DNA from: Candidatus Liptonbacteria bacterium
GTDB taxonomy: Bacteria; Patescibacteriota; Minisyncoccia; UBA6257; 2-01-FULL-56-20
NCBI GenBank assembly: GCA_016204355.1
Contig: JACQKT010000021.1
Coordinates: 1-42,813 of the forward strand
Length of the DNA stretch: 42,813 bases
Direction of reading: 5' to 3'
Shown here: piece after piece, positions 22,143 through 29,709 of the stretch
Position numbering within the stretch: the stretch's first letter is position 1
Layout of the letters: every line of letters starts with the position of its first letter
Notes under the pieces: model-generated
Database searches by the model: none
What the model saw: the letters and a program-made list of their open reading frames with translations, nothing else
What the model was told of the DNA's origin: nothing
Program-made: the position numbers and the translations under genes

Positions 22143-23831
22143 TCAATAAACGGGAACGAAATTTATTCCCGAATGAGCGCTTATAAAATCGATGGCGTAG
22201 TTCCTGATCGCGGACGATTGGGGAAATCTCTCCAAAAGAGATTGTATTTCCGCGGCCGCCTGTTTGGCGTCCTTTTCCGGTATTGAGGCCGGATTCAGAA
22301 AAGGATGAATGTGCCGCAATCCGTACTTATTTATTACCTCCCGATTTTGATGAACGTCCCGGACCAGAAGAATGGTAAGGTCATCCCAGTAAACCAATAC
22401 AAATCCTTTTTTCAAAAGTGCTTTTGTCAGAGGTTCCGTGAATTTTTTGACTCCGGCATGAGAGTAGCTGTCCATAAAGAAATAATTTATGTCGTATTTT
22501 TCATCAACCAAAGATTCCCATCCCGGGTGCACTCCAAAGACTGTGAAAAATTCGATTATCGGCCTGTCTTTGTAAACTTCGGACCTGCCGTCTATGAAAA
22601 CTTTGTTTTCCGGCCACATCCTGAAAATAAGATATCCTCCTTCGTTGTAAAGATTAAAAAGGGGTCCTTTTATCGCGTTTTCTTTTATGAAATCGGCGGC
22701 CTCGACGGGGATAATGCTCTTGTCTATCAAAGTCTTCGGAATCCAAATAATGCGGTTTGAAAGAAAGATCAATCCCACGACAAGAAGCGATGCCGGCAAA
22801 ATTTTATCAGAAAATCTGTTTATGAAGTTCTTCAATATCAGGCTTAAAGAAACTGTTGCGGGAATAAAAAGAGCTATAGGCCAGAATCCCACGTGTCTTA
22901 TCGAAATGAACGGGAGAAGGGAAATTCCTATCGCAAGGCCAAGTAGCGTGAGGTCGCGCGATTCTTTCCTTATCCAGAACCACCATGCCAAAAACGCGTC
23001 TATAAGAAAAAGAATGATTATGAAAAACTTCGCCTGGAACTGGTACAAAAAATAAGTTATCGGCCTCCACTCGAGAACGTTCAGATATCCTGCGACCTGC
23101 TGGACATAAATACTGTAGAGAAAACCGTGATATCCGGACGGGGTCAGAAAAGAAATAAAGAAAGAAGCGGCTGCCGCAAAACCGAGATTCTTGGCCGCAC
23201 CGAAAGAAATTCTTCCGACAGACCATTCACTCCAACGACTCCCGATAATTTCCGACAAAAAATAAAACCCGATGACAACAATTCCGAGAATAAAACTTGC
23301 GTTGGTATTTGCCCAAAACCATATCGTCAACACGGAAAATATAAGATATTTATTTTTAGGTGCCCTGCGGTAGCTTTCCAGCAAATAAATAAGAACTGCG
23401 AAAGAAAAATAGGCGAAAATCTGAGGACGCGGTACCCACAATTCCAGCGTAAGATAGCCGAGAAGGAACATCAGAAGAGTTCCCAAGTAAAAGTCCGCGC
23501 CCTTTCTGAGAGACAGATTCCACAAAATAAAATAGGTCAGCGCCGACAGCAGGGCAGAAAAAATAATCAGTCCCGAAAATCCCCCGGCGGCGTAGATAAA
23601 ATAAAAAATTATCTGCGCAAGCCACTCGTGCGGAACCCACATCGCTCCGTAGGCAGGCAAAGAAAAAATATCCTGTGTGGGAATTTTTAGATTCTCTACG
23701 ATGTACTGACCCGTTTTAACGTCGTAGAAAGTATCGGCGTTGTTTACTTGATTGAACGAATACAAAAAAACAAGGCCGATGAAAACGGCCAATAAAATTT
23801 TCTTGAAGAGAGGCAGGGATCTTATATCCAT
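22143..23831 (-). CDS. Polytopic membrane protein, GT-C glycosyltransferase-like
   Basis: A 562-residue protein with about eleven hydrophobic helices and a soluble C-terminal region of about 170 residues. The first outer loop contains NNADTFYDVKTGQYI and PHEWLAQ; acidic residues in that loop are a feature of GT-C enzymes that use lipid-linked sugars. The C-terminal part has NEGGYLIFRMWPENKVFIDGRSEVY, seen in related uncharacterised membrane proteins. A role in glycan transfer to envelope lipids or proteins is plausible but not established. A hairpin with arms TATGAGAT/ATCTCATA lies just downstream (about 22095-22135). Confidence 0.7.
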   Translation of the reverse strand: MDIRSLPLFKKILLAVFIGLVFLYSFNQVNNADTFYDVKTGQYIVENLKIPTQDIFSLPAYGAMWVPHEWLAQIIFYFIYAAGGFSGLIIFSALLSALTYFILWNLSLRKGADFYLGTLLMFLLGYLTLELWVPRPQIFAYFSFAVLIYLLESYRRAPKNKYLIFSVLTIWFWANTNASFILGIVVIGFYFLSEIIGSRWSEWSVGRISFGAAKNLGFAAAASFFISFLTPSGYHGFLYSIYVQQVAGYLNVLEWRPITYFLYQFQAKFFIIILFLIDAFLAWWFWIRKESRDLTLLGLAIGISLLPFISIRHVGFWPIALFIPATVSLSLILKNFINRFSDKILPASLLVVGLIFLSNRIIWIPKTLIDKSIIPVEAADFIKENAIKGPLFNLYNEGGYLIFRMWPENKVFIDGRSEVYKDRPIIEFFTVFGVHPGWESLVDEKYDINYFFMDSYSHAGVKKFTEPLTKALLKKGFVLVYWDDLTILLVRDVHQNREVINKYGLRHIHPFLNPASIPEKDAKQAAAEIQSLLERFPQSSAIRNYAIDFISAHSGINFVPVY

Positions 23832-23864
23832 ATTTGAGCGGATTTCCCGGTTCCGATTTCTATA

Positions 23865-23957
23865 TTAGTTAGTGGACTTTTTTACCGCTTTTTTTACCGC
23901 CGCTTTTATGTCCTTGAGCGCCATCCCGTATTTGACCAGAAGCTCGCTTGGCTTACC
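23865..23957 (-). pseudogene. Remnant of a transketolase C terminus
   Basis: A 31-codon frame, GKPSELLVKYGM...KKSTN with stop, lies downstream of the intact C-terminal transketolase gene. It aligns with that gene's own end, GLPSQLLEKYGM...LKRKR, over about 28 residues. It has no start codon and only this segment remains. It borders one arm of the inverted repeat at 23950-24067. It looks like a fragment left by partial duplication, or by replacement of an older gene end. Confidence 0.75.
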
Positions 23958-24067
23958 CTCTCAACTTTTAGAAATACTCATCGTTTTCTTTTTAAAACCT
24001 TCTTAACGGCCGTTTTAATATGCGGCATACTCATTCCATATTTTTCTAAAAGTTGAGAGGGTAAACC
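23950..24067. repeat. 25-bp inverted repeat around the 3' end of the transketolase gene
   Basis: Arms at 23950-23974 and 24043-24067 are reverse complements with one mismatch in 25. They enclose the last 65 or so bases of the gene plus its stop. One arm is coding (GLPSQLLEK), the other lies just after the stop and runs into the remnant coding segment. Confidence 0.8.
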
Positions 24068-24970
24068 GGATTCGCCGAAAACATTTTGGAGGCCTATGAA
24101 CTCCATGGGTACAGGAGCGCGGCGGGAAAGCACTTCGGCAACGGCTCCTCCCAATCCTCCGTTTACTTGATGCTCTTCAACTGTCACAACCGAACCGCAT
24201 TTTTTCGCCAAAGAAACTATTTTTTCTTCGTCAAGCGGCTTAACGGTATGCACATTGAGAACAATCGACTCTATTTTTTCTTTCTCGAGCTCTTTCGCCG
24301 CAACCAGCGCCGTCCGCAAAATCGGACCGCATCCGATTATGAGAACTTTCGGCCGCTTGGATTCCCAAAATGTTTCCGCCTTTCCCGGCGCGAAAGGCGT
24401 TTGCTCCGTTGTGAACACAGGTGTTTTATCCCTCTGGAACCTCAGATAAACCGGTCCCCATATTTTTGCGGATGCAACCGTCGCTTTTTTTGCCTCCACC
24501 GCGTCGCAGGGCACGATTACCCTCATGTTGGGCATCGCGCGCATTATGGCTATATCTTCGGTTGCCTGATGAGTTGCTCCGTCCGGGCCGGTCGAAATTC
24601 CGGTGTGATGTCCCGCTATTTTAACGTTGGAATCGTTGTAAGCTATAGTCGTCCTTATCTGCTCCCAATTTCTTCCGGGAGAAAAAGTCGCGTAAGAAGA
24701 AATGAAAGGAATTTTCCCCGAAACTCCGAGTCCTGCGGCAGTCGCTGCCATATTCTGTTCGGCCACTCCGCACTCGAAGAAACGTTCCGGAAATTTTTGC
24801 GCAAAAGCTTCCGAGCGCGTTGATTCAGTAAGGTCCGCAGACAAAACAACTACGTTCCTGTCTTTTTCTCCCGAAATTATCAGGCCTTCCCCATAGCCGT
24901 TCCGCGTGGGTGCCTGCGGTCCGTCGTCGGAAAATACGAAAAAATTTAGTTTTGCGTCCGGATTTAGCAT
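23978..24970 (-). CDS. tktC: Transketolase, C-terminal subunit
   Basis: A 330-residue protein corresponding to the pyrimidine-binding and C-terminal domains of transketolase. Visible are NGYGEGL, FFECGVAEQNMAATAAGLG (the Glu that activates thiamine diphosphate), HTGISTGPDGATHQ, and a C-terminal domain ending LPSQLLEKYGM. With the N-terminal subunit (26033-26926) it would transfer two-carbon units between ketose and aldose phosphates. Split transketolases are known from archaea and many CPR bacteria. It starts one base after the DUF5671 gene ends. Its 3' end is disturbed by an inverted repeat and a remnant copy. Confidence 0.93.
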   Translation of the reverse strand: MLNPDAKLNFFVFSDDGPQAPTRNGYGEGLIISGEKDRNVVVLSADLTESTRSEAFAQKFPERFFECGVAEQNMAATAAGLGVSGKIPFISSYATFSPGRNWEQIRTTIAYNDSNVKIAGHHTGISTGPDGATHQATEDIAIMRAMPNMRVIVPCDAVEAKKATVASAKIWGPVYLRFQRDKTPVFTTEQTPFAPGKAETFWESKRPKVLIIGCGPILRTALVAAKELEKEKIESIVLNVHTVKPLDEEKIVSLAKKCGSVVTVEEHQVNGGLGGAVAEVLSRRAPVPMEFIGLQNVFGESGLPSQLLEKYGMSMPHIKTAVKKVLKRKR

Positions 24971-24971
24971 T

Positions 24972-25919
24972 CTACTGGATCAGGGGCTTTGTCGGCGCGT
25001 TATTCTTGTAAAGCTCGGGGTCAATTGTCCTGATAAAACAGACTTGTCCCGCAGCATGTTCCCAGTTTTCTCCGAAACCGCCGAGAGGGGCGAATCTTGG
25101 ACCATACGCCGATGATTCGCCTTGCGAAGGGAGTGAAAAATCCGCGCAGAGCTCAAATGATAAATTGCCTGTAGTTCTGTACTCATAAGATTTGTCAGTT
25201 TCGGGATCCATCGGAGGCGTAAATCCAGAAATGCTGTCTTTAAGGTCGTCCAAAGACTGGGGTAGTTTATTTTTTTGCTGCCAGTAATAAACGGTCTGGC
25301 TTTGTATGGCTTGCAGGTCGTAAATGCGCTGGTTGTCGAACCTAACCATGCGCTGTTTAAACGGAGACCCCGCCAGATAAAATCCGTAAACAATGACGGC
25401 AACGGTAACTATCATCGACGTCCAGATTATGGTTCGCGCTTTCGGAGAAAATTCGCCGGGACTTTTTTTCAGGTCATAAAGATAATACCAGAAGACAACT
25501 CCTCCAACCGCAAAGACAGAAATAACTTTCAGAATGAACGGCATTGTCAGGTCTCCATTCAAAAAATTGTAAATCAGGGCGACCAAATCGCCGATTAAAA
25601 GAAGCGCAGCGAGAAATATCGTCAGATAGATAAGCCATCGCCGGATTTTAAGGTCGTTCTTCACGGGATTGCCGACGAGGTCTCTTTCGATGAATCTCGA
25701 CGTCCATACAAAAACTCCGAAAATGATTATGAAAAGCGAAAGCGTCCAGCGTATCGAAGCGCCTGGCGAATAATAGGGATTGAGCTTGTCTGGAAACAAG
25801 GCATTTATGTAGTCGAAAACCAAGCTTAAAAAACTGCCTGCGCTTATATAAAGAGTGATTGTATTCAGAAGATGCATGAATACGTCCCTCGGATATGTTT
25901 TTTGGATCTGGTTGTCCAT
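24972..25919 (-). CDS. DUF5671-type membrane protein with soluble C-terminal domain
   Basis: A 315-residue protein with about five or six transmembrane helices in the first 205 residues, consistent with DUF5671, and an extracytoplasmic C-terminal domain (about 215-315). That domain begins NQRIYDLQAIQSQTVYYWQQKNKLPQSLDDL, which resembles the region after the helix in type II secretion pseudopilins. It lies between the two transketolase subunit genes and almost touches the second, although it looks unrelated to sugar metabolism. The function is unknown. Confidence 0.8.
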   Translation of the reverse strand: MDNQIQKTYPRDVFMHLLNTITLYISAGSFLSLVFDYINALFPDKLNPYYSPGASIRWTLSLFIIIFGVFVWTSRFIERDLVGNPVKNDLKIRRWLIYLTIFLAALLLIGDLVALIYNFLNGDLTMPFILKVISVFAVGGVVFWYYLYDLKKSPGEFSPKARTIIWTSMIVTVAVIVYGFYLAGSPFKQRMVRFDNQRIYDLQAIQSQTVYYWQQKNKLPQSLDDLKDSISGFTPPMDPETDKSYEYRTTGNLSFELCADFSLPSQGESSAYGPRFAPLGGFGENWEHAAGQVCFIRTIDPELYKNNAPTKPLIQ

Positions 25920-26032
25920 AAATTTGATTTAAATTCGACTTAAATTTTTACCTTTAGCAAATCAATCGTTAGAAATTAATGAAATTTGAGTTTTTTAATA
26001 TTAACATTTTCCGATGCCCTGCGGAATTGCTT

Positions 26033-26926
26033 TTATTGGTGCTCGGATTCTATTTTACCCCTTAGCGTTCTCAATTCCTTTATTGCCTTCTCCGCTTCGC
26101 CGGACTTGAACGGCTTGGAGTGCCAAAGATAATCGTGTTCCATGAAGTCGACCCCTTTGCCCGGTATTGTATGCGCGATTATTACGGTCGGCTTTTCATA
26201 AATCGCTCTTGCTTCCGCGACGGCATCGACAATTTGTTCCATATTGTGTCCGTCTATTTCAAGCACGTGCCAATTGAAAGATTCGTACTTGGCGCGTAGC
26301 GGTTCGAGCGGCATTATATTTTCCGTGAATCCGTCTATTTGGATGTTGTTTCTATCCACGATAACCGTCAAATTGTTCAGTTTATTTTTCCCCGCGAACA
26401 TTATTGCCTCCCAAGTATTTCCCTCCTGGTGCTCGCCGTCCGATGTGACGCAATAAACACGGTATTTTCCATGCCCTGAGCCGGTCGAATGGGTCGAAGG
26501 GTTCCCGTCCAATTTCCCGGCAAGGGCCATGCCTATCGACTGCGAAATCCCCGAGCCGAGGGGCCCGGAGGTCGTCTCGATACCGGGTAAAACGGTTCTA
26601 TGCGGATGTCCCTGCAGGCGCGAATTGATACGACGCAATGTTTTCAATTCTTCTATTGGGAAATACCCTGAGCGGGCAAGTGCCGCATAAAAAACGGGGC
26701 AGGTATGTCCGTTCGAAACAACGAATCTGTCGCGGTCCGGCCATTTCGGGTTTTTGGGCCTGTGGTTGAGGATATGAAAATAAAAAACTGCCGCTATTTC
26801 GGCCAAGCCGAGAGGCCCGGCAACGTGTCCCGAACCGGCGCGGGAAACCATTTCGATAACGTCCTGCCTCAGACGACTTGCCACATCCTCCAAATATTTT
26901 AGCTTCTTTTCATGTAGTATCTCCAT
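26033..26926 (-). CDS. tktN: Transketolase, N-terminal (thiamine diphosphate-binding) subunit
   Basis: A 297-residue protein with the N-terminal half of transketolase: SGHVAGPLGLAEI, GNGHTCPVFYAAL-like segment (VSNGHTCPVFYAALA), GPLGSGISQSIGMALAGKLDG, and the thiamine diphosphate motif SDGEHQEGNTWEA...NNLTVIVDRNNIQ. It works with the C-terminal subunit. Between KLDG and KYRVYC lie 12 extra residues (NPSTHSTGSGHG) encoded by a dispersed genomic repeat; relatives usually pass directly from one to the other. The insertion is in frame and in a likely surface loop. Confidence 0.95.
   Translation of the reverse strand: MEILHEKKLKYLEDVASRLRQDVIEMVSRAGSGHVAGPLGLAEIAAVFYFHILNHRPKNPKWPDRDRFVVSNGHTCPVFYAALARSGYFPIEELKTLRRINSRLQGHPHRTVLPGIETTSGPLGSGISQSIGMALAGKLDGNPSTHSTGSGHGKYRVYCVTSDGEHQEGNTWEAIMFAGKNKLNNLTVIVDRNNIQIDGFTENIMPLEPLRAKYESFNWHVLEIDGHNMEQIVDAVAEARAIYEKPTVIIAHTIPGKGVDFMEHDYLWHSKPFKSGEAEKAIKELRTLRGKIESEHQ
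26473..26498. repeat. Dispersed short repeat, copy B, in frame within tktN
   Basis: GCCCTGAGC-C-GGTCGAA-T-GGGTCGAA matches 24 of 26 bases of the copy at 35621-35646. It encodes most of the extra 12-residue loop of the N-terminal transketolase subunit. Confidence 0.8.
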
Positions 26927-27007
26927 TTTTAGATGCTGTTTTAATTTTCTTGCCCCGTATTAAAACTTGTTTTTATGGGGGGTTTTCATGCAATACTTCC
27001 ATCTTTA

Positions 27008-27637
27008 TTAAATGGAGTTAAGTCTGTTATAGGCGGCTTCGGGGTCGGGACTGTCGAAAATATACGAACCGGAAACCGCTCTTTGTGCGCCAGCGTCCCT
27101 GGCGAGCTTCGCCGTTTCTTCGTTTATTCCGCCGTCAACCTCAATTGTAGCATCGGGCATTTCTCTCCGCAAAAATTTAACCTTATCCAAAACCAAAGTT
27201 TGAAATTTCTGTCCTGATGGTCCAGGATAAACCGCCAAAATCTGGAAAGACGAAAAAATTCTGAAATACGGCTTAAAATTTTCTGCGGGCGTTTCCGGAT
27301 TCGCAGCAAGCATTATCTTGACATCGGTTCCAATAATATCCTTTATTTTCGAGAGCGATTTTCCGTCTATAGTTTCGAGGTGGATGATTATCCGTTCGGC
27401 TCCCGCTTTTAACCAGCTGCCTACATATTCTTCTGGTTTTTCGACCATTAAATGAACTTCTGTTTTGAGTCCGCCTTTCATTTTCGCCCACGCCGAAGCG
27501 TCACCCCAACTTTTGTTGAAGGTGAATATTCCGTCCGATACGTCGATATGTACCCAATCCGTGAATTTGCTCGCCTCTTTTGCGTGTACTTCGGCGTCCT
27601 CCGCAGTGTGGCAATTTATTGCGGGTATAATCTTCAT
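27008..27637 (-). CDS. rpe: Ribulose-phosphate 3-epimerase
   Basis: A 209-residue TIM barrel of the family that interconverts ribulose-5-P and xylulose-5-P. It shows VHIDVSDG (metal-binding His, catalytic Asp), EVHLMVEKPE, and IEVDGGIN near the end (second Asp). The usual GFGGQ phosphate/metal loop is altered to YPGPSGQKF, and the first barrel strand has PAINCH. These changes suggest either a divergent epimerase or relaxed substrate choice. Its start overlaps the rpiB stop by 4 nt (ATGA). Confidence 0.87.
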   Translation of the reverse strand: MKIIPAINCHTAEDAEVHAKEASKFTDWVHIDVSDGIFTFNKSWGDASAWAKMKGGLKTEVHLMVEKPEEYVGSWLKAGAERIIIHLETIDGKSLSKIKDIIGTDVKIMLAANPETPAENFKPYFRIFSSFQILAVYPGPSGQKFQTLVLDKVKFLRREMPDATIEVDGGINEETAKLARDAGAQRAVSGSYIFDSPDPEAAYNRLNSI

Positions 27638-28092
27638 TTCAGAATTCCTCCTTCAAGCCGAGTTATTTTGTCCAGGCGGCGTTGGTATCGTTCTCCCCCG
27701 CGAAATTGGGTCTGCAGAAAAACTTGGACTATTTTCCGGACACTTTCTTCTTCCGTAAAATCCGCGGCTATACTCAATACATTCACGTTGTCATCGTACC
27801 TTGCTTCATAAATCTGGTCGGTAGAAATTCCCAGGCCGCAACGAACTCCTTTGAACTTGTTCGCCGCTATGTCCATTCCGACCCCGGAGCCGCAGATGAG
27901 AATCCCCCGCGAATTCTCCGGCTCAAGGCTTATTTTCGCGCCGACTTTTTCGGCGAAATCGACGTAGTCGTCGTTTTCTTCGTAATTTTCATCTCCCATA
28001 TCAACAACTTCATACCCTTCGTTTTTCAAAAAATCGAAAATCGATTTTTTGAGATTGAATCCGCGGTGGTCCGCGCCGAGATAGATAACCAT
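27634..28092 (-). CDS. rpiB: Ribose-5-phosphate isomerase B
   Basis: A 152-residue RpiB/LacAB-type isomerase. GADHRGF (N terminus), DMGDENY, and the active-site loop ILICGSGVGMDIAANKFKGVRCGL with its cysteine are all present, and NVLSIAADF follows. It interconverts ribose-5-P and ribulose-5-P and stands directly upstream of rpe, with overlapping start and stop, in a pentose-phosphate operon with gap and the transketolase genes. Confidence 0.95.
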   Translation of the reverse strand: MVIYLGADHRGFNLKKSIFDFLKNEGYEVVDMGDENYEENDDYVDFAEKVGAKISLEPENSRGILICGSGVGMDIAANKFKGVRCGLGISTDQIYEARYDDNVNVLSIAADFTEEESVRKIVQVFLQTQFRGGERYQRRLDKITRLEGGILK

Positions 28093-28150
28093 ATAATTTT
28101 GGGATTAACCGCTAATGTTGCCTGGCGCCCGCATCTTTGTTTTTAGAGTT

Positions 28151-29203
28151 TTAGAGCGTCTTTGTTGCTTTCTGAACATGCTTAACGAGCGTGGAAACGT
28201 ATCCGTATTCATTGTCATACCACGAAAATACCTTAACGAGATTTCCGTCCACGACTTTTGTGAACTTAAGGTCAACTATCGCGCCGTACGGTTCGCCGAT
28301 GATATCGGACGATACGATTTGGTCTTCGGTAACTTTCAAAATTCCCTGCCACCTCGGTTCTGCCGCGGCTTTTTTGAATATGTCGTTTATTTCCTCGACA
28401 GTAACATTTCTTTTTGCCACAAAAGTTATGTCCGCTATCGAGCCGCTCGGGACCGGTACTCTCATGGCAATGCCGTCGAATTTTCCTTCAAGCTCCTTTA
28501 CCGCACGGGTAACGGCAACGGCGGCACCAGTGGTCGATGGTACGATATTTTGAGCCGCTGCGCGGCCGCGGCGGTAATCTGTTCCCTTTGTTGGCCCGTC
28601 AACGATATTCTGCGTCGCCGTATATCCGTGAACCGTGTTCAAAATCGCCTTTTCGATTCCGGGATTCTCCGACATTATCTGAATAACTGGCGAGGCGGCA
28701 TTCGTCGTGCACGAGCCGTTCGATGTAAGAAAGGCTGTCTTTAATTCCCCGTCATTAACGCCCATCAATATCGTTTTGCCCTCGGTTCCGCCTGTGGTGA
28801 GCGCAGTCGAATCATCGGGGTCCTTCGCCGGCGCTGTTATAACAACTCTCTTAGCTCCGGAGGCAAAATGAATTTTCGCTTTTTCATATGATTCGAAAAT
28901 TCCCGTCGCTTCGATAACTACATCTACTCCCATGTCTTTCCACGGCAATTGCGCAGGGTCTTTAATTTGCAGAACTTTCACCGGCTGGCCGTCGATAATC
29001 AAAGCTCCTTGTTCTTTATCTGCCGTTACCTGCTTTTGATATCTGCCGTAAACCGTGTCGTACTTCAAAAGGTAAGCAAGGTTATCGACGTCGCCGAGAT
29101 CATTTATTGCGACTATATCGAACTCCGGCATTCCGAATGCCTGCCGGAAAAATAATCTGCCGATTCTTCCAAAACCGTTTATAGCTATTTTTGCTTTAGT
29201 CAT
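28151..29203 (-). CDS. gap: Glyceraldehyde-3-phosphate dehydrogenase (type I)
   Basis: A 350-residue GAPDH. The NAD-binding INGFGRIGR starts at residue 7. The active-site motif reads SNGSCTTNAASP, keeping the catalytic Cys but differing from the common SCTTNCLAP. VPVPSGSIADITF and WYDNEYGYVSTLV at the end are typical. It oxidises glyceraldehyde-3-P with NAD and phosphate. It lies 8 nt downstream of the PPC-protein gene and 58 nt upstream of rpiB, so the operon joins lower glycolysis and the pentose phosphate pathway. Confidence 0.96.
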   Translation of the reverse strand: MTKAKIAINGFGRIGRLFFRQAFGMPEFDIVAINDLGDVDNLAYLLKYDTVYGRYQKQVTADKEQGALIIDGQPVKVLQIKDPAQLPWKDMGVDVVIEATGIFESYEKAKIHFASGAKRVVITAPAKDPDDSTALTTGGTEGKTILMGVNDGELKTAFLTSNGSCTTNAASPVIQIMSENPGIEKAILNTVHGYTATQNIVDGPTKGTDYRRGRAAAQNIVPSTTGAAVAVTRAVKELEGKFDGIAMRVPVPSGSIADITFVAKRNVTVEEINDIFKKAAAEPRWQGILKVTEDQIVSSDIIGEPYGAIVDLKFTKVVDGNLVKVFSWYDNEYGYVSTLVKHVQKATKTL

Positions 29204-29211
29204 TGCTTCAA

Positions 29212-29631
29212 TTATACAACAAGTAAGTTTAAACCGGTGTCTTTATCCTTCGAGCGCCTTAACGAAGGCGTCACGATAAGAAAAATCTCGAGCGTTCCGG
29301 CTATTTTCATGCTCATGAGATGCCCTCCGATAGCCGAAAAATTTTCCCTGCCCAAAGATATATGCTGATGAATTACCGTTTCTTTCCCTGATTTTGCGAC
29401 ATTTCCGGCTACATTCAAAACTTCCATATCGCCCTTAAAACGCTTGGAAACGTACTTTTTCTTTTTTAGGTCGTAAAAGGATATTTCCGGGTCGGAACAG
29501 GCACCAAGTCCCACAAAAAATCCGCCGCTGATTTTTTCTTTTTCCAAAAATTTGACGAATGCGTTCGGATAATGCTCTCCTTTTTCGAATTTCAAGATAT
29601 ATCTTCGTCCGTCGCGCGAAATAGTTTTCAT
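29212..29631 (-). CDS. PPC/DUF296 domain protein
   Basis: A 139-residue single-domain protein of the PPC (plant and prokaryote conserved, DUF296) family. GFFVGLGACSDPEISFYDL, then VLNVAGNVAKSGKETVIHQHISLG and AIGGHLMS contain the three His residues that bind metal in prokaryotic members. Some family members bind DNA in plants; the prokaryotic role is unclear. I chose the ATG at 29631 because a TATAAT box ends 7 nt before it. Near the C terminus, ten residues (TPSLRRSKDK) coincide with a palindromic insertion; relatives usually pass directly into the TGLNLL-like end. It heads the gap-rpiB-rpe string. Confidence 0.85.
   Translation of the reverse strand: MKTISRDGRRYILKFEKGEHYPNAFVKFLEKEKISGGFFVGLGACSDPEISFYDLKKKKYVSKRFKGDMEVLNVAGNVAKSGKETVIHQHISLGRENFSAIGGHLMSMKIAGTLEIFLIVTPSLRRSKDKDTGLNLLVV
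29242..29271. repeat. Palindromic insertion in frame in the PPC gene
   Basis: On the minus strand, CGCCTT-CGTT-AAGGCG forms a perfect 6-bp hairpin and is followed by CTCGAAGGAT, which echoes the TTCGA/CCTTCGA words of the dispersed repeat family. It is 30 nt long and keeps the frame. Confidence 0.6.
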
Positions 29632-29638
29632 ATAAAAA

Positions 29639-29671
29639 ATTATAAGCTTTGCCATAACGGATGGCAAAGCT
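29639..29671 (-). promoter_or_regulatory. Promoter with embedded 11-bp palindrome for the PPC-gap operon
   Basis: On the minus strand, TTGCCA (29662-29667), 17 nt and TATAAT (29639-29644) lie 7 nt before the ATG. A perfect inverted repeat, AGCTTTGCCAT and its complement with a 5-nt centre (29645-29671), spans the -35 box and the spacer. It may be an operator. It could also act as a second terminator hairpin, since TATAATTTTTT follows it. Confidence 0.6.
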
Positions 29672-29673
29672 CC

Positions 29674-29705
29674 AAAAAAATCCCGCGCGGTGCTTCCTGC
29701 GCGGG
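29674..29705 (-). terminator. Intrinsic terminator after the CDF transporter
   Basis: On the minus strand, CCCGCGC, a 10-nt loop, GCGCGGG and then ATTTTTTT follow the CDF stop by only a few bases. The GC-rich 7-bp stem with seven T residues is strong. Confidence 0.85.
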
Positions 29706-29709
29706 CCCA

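Noticed and set aside
23950-24067. Insertion sequence ends
   Set aside because: The inverted repeat encloses only a gene end, with no transposase and no target duplication.
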